Notes: generated from the sequence alone by a model not told the origin. DNA of 64,000 nt from Actinoallomurus sp050942425 (GCF_050942425.1 NZ_CP192063.1:496001-560000), one strand, 5' to 3'; positions 54,604-63,720 are shown, counted from the first letter of the stretch. Numbers and translations are program-made.

Positions 54604-56109
54604 ATGGCGTCGGCGTACGAGCCCGTCTCCCTCCTCCAGCACGTGGGGCCTGAGCTGTACCGGGACAACGCCTTCCGGATCACGGGCCTCACGGTGGACG
54701 CCACGGCGCGTGACATCCGCCGGCAGGCCGAGAAGATGCGGGTCATGGCGCGGATCGGGACGGGCTCCGAGACGATGATCCTGCCCCTCGGCGACCCTCC
54801 CGACGACGCGGAGGTGCAGCAGGCCACGCAGCGCTTGCGGGATCCGGTGCACCGGATCCTGGACGAGCTGTTCTGGTTCTGGCCCGCGACGGACGGCGGC
54901 GCCGACGACGGGATCACCGCCCTGCGGCGCGGGGATCTCGACGCCGCGCTCCAGGGCTGGCGGGACACGGGACCGGCGGCCGTGGCCGTGCACAATCTGG
55001 CGGTGCTGAACCACGCACAGGCGCTCGACCATGACCGGTTCGACGCCCGCGGCCGGAGGCTGTGGAAAGACGCGTTCGCGTATTGGCGGAGGGTCGTCTC
55101 CGACGACGGATTCTGGGAACTGCTGGAGTCGCGCGTCCACGAGATGGCCGACCCTCGCCTGACGCCGGCCGCGGCCGGACGGCTGCGCGCGGACCTGCCC
55201 GCGGCACTGCTGTCCGTCAACGCGCGGCTGGCGGTCCGTGCGGCCGGAGACGGCTGCGCCGAGGACGCGGCCGAGCACATCGCGCTCATGCGTAAATCCG
55301 GATTCCGCCCGGCAACGGTCGATGAGGTCCTGCGCGACGCGATCGCGCCCGACATCGCCCGGATCAGGGCGCTGGGAGAGAACGCTCAGCAGGCCGTCGA
55401 CGCCGATCCGCGGCACGGCCACGAGGTGATCCGGCGGTTCCTGGACCAGACCACGCCGCTGCTGGCCCTGCTGGCCTCGGTGTTCCCCGAGGATCACCCC
55501 GTACTGCTGGGCGCCCGCGACGAGGTCGCCGGCCGGGTCCTGCCCTGCGTCGTGCCGTACGTCAAGGAGACCGACGATTGGCGGATCGCCGGTGAACTCC
55601 TCGAACGGGCCCTGCCCATCGCGGCGACGGGGGCGGTACGCGACCGTCTGGAAGAGAACATCGCCGTCGTCAACGGCAATCTGCTGTACGAAACCTGCTG
55701 GTTCTGCGGGGAGAATCCAGCGCACGACCGGAGTGCCTACGCACTGAAGATGCACGGCGAGGTCCAGCGGACTTACGGCCGCATCCGGTGGAAGAGCCTC
55801 ACGATCGAGGTTCCTCGCTGCGCCACGTGCAAGAAGGGACGGAAGACCCGGTCCCCTCACCCTCGTGCGATCGGCTGCGGCCTGGCCGTTCTGGTGGGCG
55901 CCGTGGCGATCGCCCTCTTCGCCGGCGACTCGCCGATCGCCGCTGCCGTCATCGGCATTGTGATCGCCGCTGTGGCCGTGCTTCGGGAGATGGGAAGACC
56001 GGGCCTGTTCACGGCCCGGCGATTCAGCACGGCGGGGAAATTCCCGCAGGTCCAAGAACAGCTCGCCAAGGGCTGGAGGTTCGGCGAGAAGCCACCGGGC
56101 GTGAACTGA
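54604..56109 (+). CDS. J-like (degenerate DnaJ) protein with zinc ribbon and membrane segments
   Basis: The product is 501 aa. The N-terminal NAFRITGLTVDATARDIRRQ and AEKMRVMARIG fit a J-domain-like start (NPFRVLGLxxxA...EI) with no HPD motif. The central 300 residues are helical repeats, possibly TPR-like (ALQGWRDTGPAAVAVHNLAVLN). A zinc ribbon CWFCGENPAHD...CATCKKG follows at about 360-400. Two transmembrane spans close it (IGCGLAVLVGAVAIALFAGD, IAAAVIGIVIAAVAVL). It probably delivers substrate to, or stimulates, the Hsp70 in the same operon at the membrane. The absence of HPD suggests it may not activate ATPase in the usual way. Confidence 0.75.
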   Translation: MASAYEPVSLLQHVGPELYRDNAFRITGLTVDATARDIRRQAEKMRVMARIGTGSETMILPLGDPPDDAEVQQATQRLRDPVHRILDELFWFWPATDGGADDGITALRRGDLDAALQGWRDTGPAAVAVHNLAVLNHAQALDHDRFDARGRRLWKDAFAYWRRVVSDDGFWELLESRVHEMADPRLTPAAAGRLRADLPAALLSVNARLAVRAAGDGCAEDAAEHIALMRKSGFRPATVDEVLRDAIAPDIARIRALGENAQQAVDADPRHGHEVIRRFLDQTTPLLALLASVFPEDHPVLLGARDEVAGRVLPCVVPYVKETDDWRIAGELLERALPIAATGAVRDRLEENIAVVNGNLLYETCWFCGENPAHDRSAYALKMHGEVQRTYGRIRWKSLTIEVPRCATCKKGRKTRSPHPRAIGCGLAVLVGAVAIALFAGDSPIAAAVIGIVIAAVAVLREMGRPGLFTARRFSTAGKFPQVQEQLAKGWRFGEKPPGVN

Positions 56110-56211
56110 TTCAGCCGCATCCGCCGGGACTCTTGGGACCCCTCCCACCGCACCCGCCCTGATCTTCCGGGCCTTGACACACCGATCCGCACAGCAGACC
56201 ACGGAGGCACG

Positions 56212-57120
56212 ATGTCAACGAAGACCGGCGTCATCGCGGTGCTCGCCGCCACCGGCCTGACCATCGCGTGCTCGGCACCGGCCGACGGCGGCGTCACGCC
56301 ATCTCCGGGCGCGACCGCCGGCACGCCGAGCGGCACGCGATGCACACGACACGTGGCCGACCTGCGGCAGGCGCGGTCCGCCGAGCCCGGCGACGTCGTC
56401 TGCATCGACAATGCCGCGGCCGGCAAGAGACTGCGGATCACCAAGGGCGGTACGGCCACGAAACCCATCACCTATGCCGGCCACGGCCAGGCGGTCGGCG
56501 GCATCACGATCGAGGCCGACAACGTGATCGTCGACGGCTACGTGATGAACGGGCCCTCGGCGCCGGGCGTCGAGATGACCGGCGACAACATCACCCTGCG
56601 GAACAACACGATCACCAAGCCGCATGGCGGCGACGGGGATGGGCTGCGCTTCTTCGGCAACGACCTCAAGATCCTCAACAACCGGATCAGCAGAACGAGC
56701 AACCGGTACGGCCACGCCGATTGCATGCAGACCTTCGCCAGTGACACGCCGCCGAGCCGCAACGTCCTGATCCAGGGCAACCGCTGCGAGGGCATCGACA
56801 ACATGTGCCTGATGGCGGAAGGCCCGAACGACGGGGAGGGCGACGGCGTCGGCCACACCTCTGATTTCACGATCAGAAACAATTACTGCGAGACGCTGAA
56901 GGCCTCGCAGAATCTGATGTTCGAGGACGTGCAGAACACCGTCATCGACGGGAACGATTTCGCGGGCGACCCGGTCAAGGCGATCGGCCTCGCCATCGGC
57001 TCGACCGGCGCGCACGTCGGCTATCACAACACCAAGGGGCCGAAGATCAAATACCTGGTCGGCATCGACCGTTCCTCGCGCCCCGGATATCGGGGTCCGA
57101 AGCCCGGCGGCCGCCCCTGA
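56212..57120 (+). CDS. Right-handed beta-helix lipoprotein
   Basis: The product is 302 aa. ATG 56212 has GGAGG four bases upstream. The signal peptide MSTKTGVIAVLAATGLTIAC ends in the lipobox TIAC. The rest is a parallel beta-helix with N-rich turns: VDGYVMNGPSAPGVEMTGDN, LRNNTITKPHGG, KILNNRISRTSN, QGNRCEGIDNMCLM and IRNNYCETLK. CEGIDNMC and CET suggest disulfides along the helix. No catalytic lyase motif is certain. It is probably a surface-bound polysaccharide-binding or -cleaving protein. The gene is 102 bases after the J-like gene and may be transcribed separately. Confidence 0.82.
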   Translation: MSTKTGVIAVLAATGLTIACSAPADGGVTPSPGATAGTPSGTRCTRHVADLRQARSAEPGDVVCIDNAAAGKRLRITKGGTATKPITYAGHGQAVGGITIEADNVIVDGYVMNGPSAPGVEMTGDNITLRNNTITKPHGGDGDGLRFFGNDLKILNNRISRTSNRYGHADCMQTFASDTPPSRNVLIQGNRCEGIDNMCLMAEGPNDGEGDGVGHTSDFTIRNNYCETLKASQNLMFEDVQNTVIDGNDFAGDPVKAIGLAIGSTGAHVGYHNTKGPKIKYLVGIDRSSRPGYRGPKPGGRP

Positions 57121-57262
57121 GCGGCTTAATCCGCCTGATCGCCCTGGCCTCGCGGACTCACCGCCGCGCGCCATCCGCACCGCCTCGTGGCCTGACTGAA
57201 AATCCGACCAAAAGGTCCGGAAGAGTTAGGACCCGTGGCGTACAGTGGTCGCGTTCGCGTTG

Positions 57263-57295
57263 GGTAATGCGGAAGTTACGCATAGGTAATGCGGA
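57263..57295 (+). promoter_or_regulatory. Tandem GGTAATGCGGA repeats in front of the second kinase gene
   Basis: GGTAATGCGGA occurs at 57263-57273 and again at 57285-57295 (22-base period, two helical turns), with AGTTACGCAT between forming an inverted partial match. This is the sort of spacing seen for dimeric activators. The second copy contains the GGAGG ribosome site of the kinase gene. Confidence 0.5.
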
Positions 57296-57301
57296 GGCCG
57301 G

Positions 57302-59188
57302 GTGCAGGCTGGTCAGGTGATCGCCGACCGTTATCGGCTGGAGGAGCGGGTCGGCGCGGGCGGCGGTGGCACGGTCTGGCGCGCGGCGGACAGCAAACTC
57401 CCGCGGAATGTCGCGGTCAAACATGTGCTGTCCGCCGACAGCGGGCACGGTACCGAGCGGGTCGAACGACTGCTCCGCGAGGCCGACGCCCTGGCGCGAC
57501 TGAACCACCCGCACGTCGTCACGCTCTTCGACGTGGCCCAGGAGGGCACCGAGTGGTGGCTCGTGATGGAGTACATCCCGTCGGGCAGCCTGGCCGACCA
57601 GGGGACGCTGCCTCCCGAGCGGGCAGCGCGGCTCGGCGTCCAGATCGCCGACGCGCTGGAGGCGGTGCACGGAGCCGGCCTCGTCCACGGTGACGTCAAG
57701 CCCGGCAACGTGCTCGTGACCGAGGACGGCCGGGCCAAGCTGGCCGACTTCGGGGCCTCCCGGACCGTGCACGCCGAGGTGACGCTCACCAAGACCGGCG
57801 GCCTGGTCGCCGGGACTCCGGCGTTCATCGCGCCTGAGGTGGCGGACGGAGCGGATCCCGTCCCGGCCTCCGACGTGTTCGGGCTCGGCGCCGCGCTGTT
57901 CGCCGCGGTCGAGGGACAGTCGCCGTACGGGCCGGAGAAGAATCCGATGGTGGTGCTCCGGAAGGCGGCCGAGAGGCGGATCGCCACGTCGCAACGGGGC
58001 GGCCCGCTGACCCCGGTGCTGGCCGAACTGATGCACGGCGACCCGGCCGGCCGCCCCACCGCCGGGCGGGCCCGCCGGCTTCTTGAACCCGTGGCCGCCT
58101 CGTCCTCGCCGGAGGACGGCGCCGTTCCCGTGGACACCGGGCCGAGCGGGACGCTTCGCCCGAACACCGGGTCCGACGGGGGCGATCAATCGGATCCGGA
58201 GCCGATCGGGAGCGGAGGTCGCCGCCGGCGCCGCACCGCCGTCGTCGCGGGTGCGGCCGCGGCGGCGCTCGGCCTCGGGGCATGGTTGATCTTCGATCCG
58301 CCGTTCGGCGGGGCGACGCCGAATCCGCGACCGTCCCGGACGGCTGCGCCGTCGGTCTTCGGCGACCCGCACACGGTCGATCCCTGCTCCCTTCAGAACG
58401 AGGCGAAACTCGCCCGATTCGGCAGCACGGGGCTGGACACCGCGTACGGCGATTTCAACCGGTGCGACGTTGTCGTGCATCCGCACGGCGGCGGTGAGGT
58501 GGATGTCAAAGCGGAGCTCCTCAACCCGGATTCCACGATGGACACGTCCGGGCGCCCCGAGAAGGTGGGCGCGATCCAGATCTGGAAGGAGCCGGACCAG
58601 GACGGCGACTGCACCCGGCTGCTGTTGCTCCCGGACAAAAGCCGGGTGGAGATCGAGGTGCAGTTCAACGACAAGGCCTCGGTGAACCTCTGCGCGATCA
58701 CCGACACCGCCGTCGACAGCGCGGTCGCGGTGCTCTCCCGCGGCACGCTTCCCCGGCGGGCCACACCTCCGGTGAAGACGTCGCTGTTCTGGTCGGACGC
58801 CTGCTCGCTCGCGGACGCGAAGACGCTCTCCCGGTTCCCCGGCGTGGACGCCACACATCCTGACATCGGATTCGGCAACTGGGAGTGCACCTGGGGAAGC
58901 ACGACCAGCCATACCGACCTCACCGTACGGTTCGACCAGGGCGGCCCGCTGACCGCGGACGACGGCCACGTCACGAAGCTCGGCGGGCACGAGGCATACG
59001 TCGACAGCGGATACGACGACAAGGCATGTGCCGTCCGGGTGCCTCATCGCCGTTTCACCACCGTGGGCGGAGACGAGAAGACGGAACAGCTGCTCATCAT
59101 CGTCGGGGGAGAGGGAAGCTCGGCCTGGCGCTGCCGCGTGGCCACCGACGTCGCCGGGCCCATCGCCGCAAAGCTGCCCGGCGCCTGA
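57302..59188 (+). CDS. Receptor-type Ser/Thr protein kinase with extracellular sensor domain
   Basis: The product is 628 aa from GTG 57302, with GGAGG four bases upstream. The kinase domain (about 10-265) has glycine loop GAGGGGTVWRA, Lys40 in AVKHV, catalytic loop HGDVKPGN at 129-136 (Gly in place of Arg in HRD) with catalytic Asp131, DFG at 149-151, and GTPAFIAPE. A juxtamembrane region and one span (AVVAGAAAAALGLGAWLIF) follow. The extracellular part (about 340-628) has two tandem similar lobes beginning DPCSLQNEAKLARFG and DACSLADAKTLSRFPG, each with paired Cys. The HGD change is known in non-RD kinases, which need no activation-loop phosphorylation. An FHA protein gene follows. Confidence 0.88.
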   Translation: MQAGQVIADRYRLEERVGAGGGGTVWRAADSKLPRNVAVKHVLSADSGHGTERVERLLREADALARLNHPHVVTLFDVAQEGTEWWLVMEYIPSGSLADQGTLPPERAARLGVQIADALEAVHGAGLVHGDVKPGNVLVTEDGRAKLADFGASRTVHAEVTLTKTGGLVAGTPAFIAPEVADGADPVPASDVFGLGAALFAAVEGQSPYGPEKNPMVVLRKAAERRIATSQRGGPLTPVLAELMHGDPAGRPTAGRARRLLEPVAASSSPEDGAVPVDTGPSGTLRPNTGSDGGDQSDPEPIGSGGRRRRRTAVVAGAAAAALGLGAWLIFDPPFGGATPNPRPSRTAAPSVFGDPHTVDPCSLQNEAKLARFGSTGLDTAYGDFNRCDVVVHPHGGGEVDVKAELLNPDSTMDTSGRPEKVGAIQIWKEPDQDGDCTRLLLLPDKSRVEIEVQFNDKASVNLCAITDTAVDSAVAVLSRGTLPRRATPPVKTSLFWSDACSLADAKTLSRFPGVDATHPDIGFGNWECTWGSTTSHTDLTVRFDQGGPLTADDGHVTKLGGHEAYVDSGYDDKACAVRVPHRRFTTVGGDEKTEQLLIIVGGEGSSAWRCRVATDVAGPIAAKLPGA

Positions 59189-59272
59189 CCCGAGGGCCGG
59201 GGGAGGTTCTTCTCGGGAGGGGTCCCGGTAACCCCGTGGCATGCTGCCGCCAATCCATTCGGGGAGGTCGAA

Positions 59273-60109
59273 GTGGGCGACAAGCAGAACGTTCCAGGCG
59301 GCCGGCGGCTCTCGGCCGGGCACGCCAGCCTGGCCTTCGGCGTACCCTCGTCGATGCCGGGCGACATCTACGCGCTGGCGATCGGCGGAGGCATCACGGT
59401 CCGCCCGCAGGAGGGCCGCACCATCGTCTTCGGGCGCAACCGCCCGGAGGTGCAGGTCTGCATCGGCGAGCAGGACCGGCGGATCAGCCGCAGTCACGGC
59501 CTGCTCACCTGCCACGATCGCAGGTGGTGGGTGCGGACCACGGGGCGCCTGCCCGTTCGGTTCCCCGACGCGCGCCTGCTGTTCGCGGGAGACGAGCCCA
59601 TCCCGCTCGCCGAGGGATACACGCCGTTGTTCGTCCGTGGCTCCAGCGGCCGTGAGCACCTGCTGGAGCTCTACGTGGCAGGAGCGGACGAGCCGCGGTC
59701 GACGTCCCAGCACGCCGACCCCACCCAGCCGCCGCGTACCTGGCGGCTCTTGCCCGCCGAGCGACTGATCCTCGTCGTCCTCGCCCAGCGGTACCTCCTT
59801 CACGAGCCGCACCCGCAGCCGCTGGCCTGGCAGCAGGCGTCCGAGCACCTGAACGATCTACAGCCCGACGCCGGCTGGACGGCCAAGAAAGTCGCGCACA
59901 AGGTCGCGACCGTCCGCGCCCGGCTGTCCAAAGCCGGCGTGTCCGGGCTGACCCGGGAAGAGGTCGGGGAGCCCATCGGCAACAAGTTGAATGAGAACCT
60001 CATCCGCGAGCTGATGGAGAGCACCACCCTCGTCCCGCCGGACCTCGCCGAGCTCGACGATCTCGAGTCCGCGACCGAGCGCGTCGATCCCACCACCGCG
60101 GTCGACTAG
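59273..60109 (+). CDS. FHA-domain protein with C-terminal helical (possibly DNA-binding) domain
   Basis: The product is 278 aa from GTG 59273, with GGGGAGG ten bases upstream. Residues about 40-110 are an FHA phospho-Thr-binding domain with FGRN (Gly-Arg), the conserved SRSHG (Ser-His), and LTCHDRRWWVRTTGRLP. Residues about 145-255 contain WQQASEHLNDLQPDAGWTAKKV and KVATVRARLSKAGV, a helical domain of winged-helix kind. It follows the kinase gene by 84 bases and probably reads its phosphorylation. Confidence 0.8.
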   Translation: MGDKQNVPGGRRLSAGHASLAFGVPSSMPGDIYALAIGGGITVRPQEGRTIVFGRNRPEVQVCIGEQDRRISRSHGLLTCHDRRWWVRTTGRLPVRFPDARLLFAGDEPIPLAEGYTPLFVRGSSGREHLLELYVAGADEPRSTSQHADPTQPPRTWRLLPAERLILVVLAQRYLLHEPHPQPLAWQQASEHLNDLQPDAGWTAKKVAHKVATVRARLSKAGVSGLTREEVGEPIGNKLNENLIRELMESTTLVPPDLAELDDLESATERVDPTTAVD

Positions 60110-60271
60110 CGGCGGTCGTGCGCTGAAGAATTGAACCCCTTCGTCACTGTCACGTGGGACGGCCGGTGTCCTTGGATTAAGCTCTTCCGCAGCCGATCGT
60201 TACCGGTTGTTGACCCAAATCGTCAATGATCCATACGGTGAGCCGGTCGGCTCGCCGCATACGAGACGGCC

Positions 60272-61261
60272 ATGGACAGTGCGATCGAGGTGGCGATGGG
60301 CAGGCGAGAGGCGCCGGTTCCGGACGGGCCCCTGAAGGAGTTCGCCCTCGCGCTCCGCGCGTTGCGCGTCAACGCGCCCGGTGCGCCGACCTACCGGCAG
60401 CTCGCCGACGAAGCGCACTACTCGGCCTCCGTCCTGTCGGTGGCCGCCGCCGGGCGCCGGCTGCCGAGCCTGGACGTCACCCTCGCGTTCGTCAGGGCCT
60501 GCGGCGGCGACACCGACGAGTGGCGGGAACGCTGGACCAGCCTGCACGCCGAGCTCCAGGCCCACCACCCGGACCTGATCCCCGACCTGGCGCAGGACCT
60601 CGACGGCTCACCCGCCGCACCAGAACCGTTGCCGCCGTCAGCGGTCCCGCCGCGGACGCGCTTCCACGGGCCGTTCCTGCGCCTTGGTCTCGGTGCCGCC
60701 GTGATCGTGGTCCTGGCCGCCGCGGCCGTCTTCGCCGCCGATGAGATGTCATCGTCCGGGACGAACGGCCGGACGGGTGCCAGGCACCACAGCACGACGC
60801 CATCGCCACAGGCCTGGACCGCGACGTCCGGACCATCGTGTGCGACGGGTCACGCCGTGGCGATCGACACCACCGGTTCTTGGACGCCTCTCCCGGGCAG
60901 CGCGACCGGTGGCTGTGGGGAGGCCTTGACCCACCGGACGACCGACAACAGCGACGGGGCGAACTGGGTGTTCTACCCCGGTGTCGGCAAGACGTGCACC
61001 TTCAAAATTTACATTCCAAATTCAACGGCCATCACCGCGAGGAATGTGACCTATCAGGCCTGGGACACGCTTCCTGGCAAGCATTTCGACCCGAATCGCA
61101 TTGGTGGCAACGTTCGGGCGGACCAGTTCGCCAATCGGGGTGGCGCGATAACGCTTACCTTCGGGCCGACCAAGAATGGCACCATCGACCTGCAGATCTA
61201 CGACAACTACCAGGACAATACGGTCGAGGTCGCCGACACGGTCGCCGCCACCTGCCGCTGA
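60272..61261 (+). CDS. Membrane-anchored helix-turn-helix protein with extracellular domain
   Basis: The product is 329 aa from ATG 60272. The cytoplasmic N-terminal 95 residues are an XRE-like HTH (ALRALRVNAPGAPTYRQLADEAHYSASVLSVAAAGRRLPSLDVTLAFV). A Pro-rich stretch follows, then one membrane span (LGLGAAVIVVLAAAAVFA). The extracellular part of about 170 residues has several Cys (SCATGHAVAIDTTGSW, CGEALTHRTTD, CTFKIYIPNS) and ends CR. The HTH-TM-ectodomain layout resembles RodZ or membrane-tethered regulators. The DNA-binding role is inference. Confidence 0.8.
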   Translation: MDSAIEVAMGRREAPVPDGPLKEFALALRALRVNAPGAPTYRQLADEAHYSASVLSVAAAGRRLPSLDVTLAFVRACGGDTDEWRERWTSLHAELQAHHPDLIPDLAQDLDGSPAAPEPLPPSAVPPRTRFHGPFLRLGLGAAVIVVLAAAAVFAADEMSSSGTNGRTGARHHSTTPSPQAWTATSGPSCATGHAVAIDTTGSWTPLPGSATGGCGEALTHRTTDNSDGANWVFYPGVGKTCTFKIYIPNSTAITARNVTYQAWDTLPGKHFDPNRIGGNVRADQFANRGGAITLTFGPTKNGTIDLQIYDNYQDNTVEVADTVAATCR

Positions 61262-61682
61262 GCGTCATTCGTTCACCCGTCCTCCCGCGAGCCCTCTGCG
61301 GATTCCGCTGCCGCGATACCGAGGTCGGACAGGAACGCCGCGGCGGCAGGAGACGGCGGGAAGCGACCTCGGCGCTCTGCAAGCCGTCTGCTCTGGACTC
61401 TTCGCGGACTAGAACACGAAGGTCTACGTCGGCCCTTCCAGTGCATTGATCAGCGCGGTGGAGAGGGTTTCGGTGGGCCCTAGATGATGGCGGGGACACA
61501 GACCAGGCTGCTGTGGTTGGTCACGATGGCGAAAGCGGGGTGCACTTGATGGTGCTTCGCCGGTGGGCGGTCGACGCCCGGACGGGCTGACTTCGCTCGA
61601 ATTTTCGAATCACCGAGCGGATTGCGGACACGGGTCGCTACTGTGCGTACATGTTCGGTTGCGCGTCATCTGGTGGTGTCGC
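61262..61682. other. Intergenic stretch without a recognised gene
   Basis: About 420 bases between the HTH protein and the TnpB-like gene. The frame of the latter is open back to 61563, but without a ribosome site. The left end of the element must be somewhere here, but I see no clear terminal palindrome. Confidence 0.4.
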
Positions 61683-63716
61683 ATGAGCCGCAAGCTCCCG
61701 TTGGCCAAGGGCCAGGTGGCCCGGACGGCGGTCGCCCGGATGCTGCTGCGCGGTGGGGTGGATGAGAAGACCGGAGAGGCCCTGACGGCGCGGATGGTAG
61801 CCGAGCGGGTGGGCTGGGCCGCTGACCTGGTCGCGGGGATGACCGCTGGTCTGCTGGCCGAGCGTTGGAACACCGGTGATGTGGCGGGCTTGGCAGCCGG
61901 GGTGGATGGAGCGGGCCGTGTCTTGCCGTCGAATGCGTGGATGGCGTTGCGTCGCTTGGGCTGGGACGTGACCGTCCCCGATGGGGTCAAGGTCAATGAT
62001 CGGATCGTGCGGATGGCTCAAGAACAGGCCGGGCGGATCCTGCGTGGTGCACAGCACCGTGCCGGGACGGTCGCCGGGGTCTTGGCGACCTGGCCCGCCG
62101 ATCCGGTCAAGCGCACGGCGGCCGAGTGGGATGCCGTCCGTGAGGCGATCCCGGACGGCAGGTCCCTGACCAGCAGTGTGATCAGGGCGCGCACCCGGCA
62201 GATCACCGCGTTCGTCGCCAGGCATGGGCGGTTTCCGGTCGATGTGTTCGAACTGGAGAATCCGCCGAGCGCGGCGCGGATGCTGGTACTGGCCGCGGTG
62301 GACCGGCAGCAGGCCACCCTGGACCGCGCCGACGACGACCCTGCCAGGGTGTTGCTGCGGGTGCAGTTGCCCGTCCGCCCGGATCCGCGCTCGTACGCCG
62401 ACTGGTCCTGGGTGGCTTGCTCGGTCACGCTGCCGCCCACCGTCTCGCCTGACGCGGTGCTGCATCTGCCCACGCTCCGCCCTCAGGGCCAGAAAGTGCG
62501 CGCGGATCTGGCGTTCTCCCATCCCGTTCCGAAAGCCGAACGGAAGGGTCACACGACGGCGCTGGGGGTGGACTGGGGCCTGAACACCCTGCTGTCGGCA
62601 GGCGCGGTGCACCGTCACAGCGACGGCCGTATCACCACGCTAGGGGCCGGAGCGATGTTCCGGGCCGGTGGGGTGATGGCCCGCCAGCACCGGCTACGCC
62701 GCCACGGCGAACACCTCCACGCCAAAACCGACACCTACACTCGCCTCATCGACGGCCAGGAAGATCACGACCTGGTCGCCAAACACGCCGTGCTGGCGGC
62801 CGAACACCGGCATGTGGCCGATCGCAGGTCGGGGTTGAACGATGCTCTGGCGTGGTCGGCGGCGCGGTGGGCGGTGGATCAGGCGATCGCGGTGGGTGCG
62901 AGTGTGATTTATGTGGAGGATCTGCGGTCGATGGAGGCCAAGGGCATGGGCCGCACCCTTAACACCCGCCTGTCCCAAGCCGTGCGGGGGCAGATCGTCG
63001 GCAACATGCGGCACCTGGCCGCCGAGACCGGCATCGCCGTCGTCACCGTCCTGGCCCGCAATACTTCCAAGCACTGCCCGCAGTGCCTAATGCCACTGCG
63101 GCACTGCAAGGCACCCGACCGGCCCACCGCATCCGGATGGAAATGGGCGATCTGCCCCGACCCTGACTGCGGCTGGCAAGGCGACCGTGACCACGGCGCG
63201 TGGCGGCGTATCGCCGCCCGCGGCCTGACCCACCAGCACAACACCACCGTCGTCGATCGTGCCACCGGCCAGATGGTCATCGGCCGGGTGGTCGACGAGC
63301 TCGAAGCGGGCGCAGTCGTCATCGCGACCGCCGCTCCTCCAGCCAGCGGGGGTGACCGGTCCAAGACCGGCCCCACCCCGCGCCGATCTCCACGCCCCGT
63401 GCCCAGGCGACGCGGGGCACCCTCCACCCCCAGCCCTCACGGGCCGGCGGGTCAGCGTCCGGAGGGACACGCTCACACGGACCACAGACTGCCTCGGGCG
63501 GCCTGCCGGTACCAGGGCGTGCGCACCACCACCGTGCACACGATCAGCTCAAGCACACCCGCCACCCGCCGGAACCAACCACGGCACCGGCCGCGAGGGG
63601 CGACACTGGGCGCAGGCTTCCACCTGCACGCCCACGCCACCCCACCCCGGTGGACAGATCCCCCAGCCACAACACTCCAATGTGACTACGGATCCCCAGC
63701 TGATCAGAGACGCTGA
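61683..63716 (+). CDS. TnpB-like RuvC nuclease (IS200/IS605-type accessory protein), extended C-terminus
   Basis: The product is 677 aa from ATG 61683 (MSRKLPLAKGQVARTAVARM). The RuvC-like nuclease residues are seen as ALGVDWGLNTLLS (RuvC-I Asp, about 295), VIYVEDLRSMEAKG (II Glu, about 411) and QGDRDHGAW (III Asp, about 502). A zinc ribbon CPQCLMPLRHC...CPDPDC lies between II and III. This is the order of TnpB, the RNA-guided nuclease ancestral to Cas12. TnpB proteins are normally 350-450 aa; this one has about 290 residues before RuvC-I and about 160 low-complexity Pro/Arg/His residues after RuvC-III. No TnpA is encoded beside it. Guide-RNA function is possible but not shown. Confidence 0.8.
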   Translation: MSRKLPLAKGQVARTAVARMLLRGGVDEKTGEALTARMVAERVGWAADLVAGMTAGLLAERWNTGDVAGLAAGVDGAGRVLPSNAWMALRRLGWDVTVPDGVKVNDRIVRMAQEQAGRILRGAQHRAGTVAGVLATWPADPVKRTAAEWDAVREAIPDGRSLTSSVIRARTRQITAFVARHGRFPVDVFELENPPSAARMLVLAAVDRQQATLDRADDDPARVLLRVQLPVRPDPRSYADWSWVACSVTLPPTVSPDAVLHLPTLRPQGQKVRADLAFSHPVPKAERKGHTTALGVDWGLNTLLSAGAVHRHSDGRITTLGAGAMFRAGGVMARQHRLRRHGEHLHAKTDTYTRLIDGQEDHDLVAKHAVLAAEHRHVADRRSGLNDALAWSAARWAVDQAIAVGASVIYVEDLRSMEAKGMGRTLNTRLSQAVRGQIVGNMRHLAAETGIAVVTVLARNTSKHCPQCLMPLRHCKAPDRPTASGWKWAICPDPDCGWQGDRDHGAWRRIAARGLTHQHNTTVVDRATGQMVIGRVVDELEAGAVVIATAAPPASGGDRSKTGPTPRRSPRPVPRRRGAPSTPSPHGPAGQRPEGHAHTDHRLPRAACRYQGVRTTTVHTISSSTPATRRNQPRHRPRGATLGAGFHLHAHATPPRWTDPPATTLQCDYGSPADQRR

Positions 63717-63720
63717 TCCG
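63690..63720 (+). ncRNA. Structured 3' end of the TnpB-like gene, candidate guide-RNA scaffold
   Basis: CGGATC (63690) can pair with GATCCG (63715-63720), and GATCAG-AGACG-CTGATC (63702-63718) is a perfect alternative hairpin across the stop codon. In TnpB elements the guide RNA overlaps the 3' end of the gene and ends at the element border. The following 150 bases (63717-63866) are noncoding and also GC-rich. The boundaries of any RNA are unknown. Confidence 0.35.

Noticed and set aside
53902..56202. 766-codon minus-strand frame opposite the OmpA-type and J-like genes
   Set aside because: Shadow of two real genes; no recognisable domain or ribosome site.
57158..59848. 896-codon open frame on the minus strand opposite the kinase gene
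   Set aside because: It lies antisense to a convincing kinase and its translation is Arg/Gly/Ala/Val-rich with no domain. GC-rich DNA often leaves long antisense frames open.
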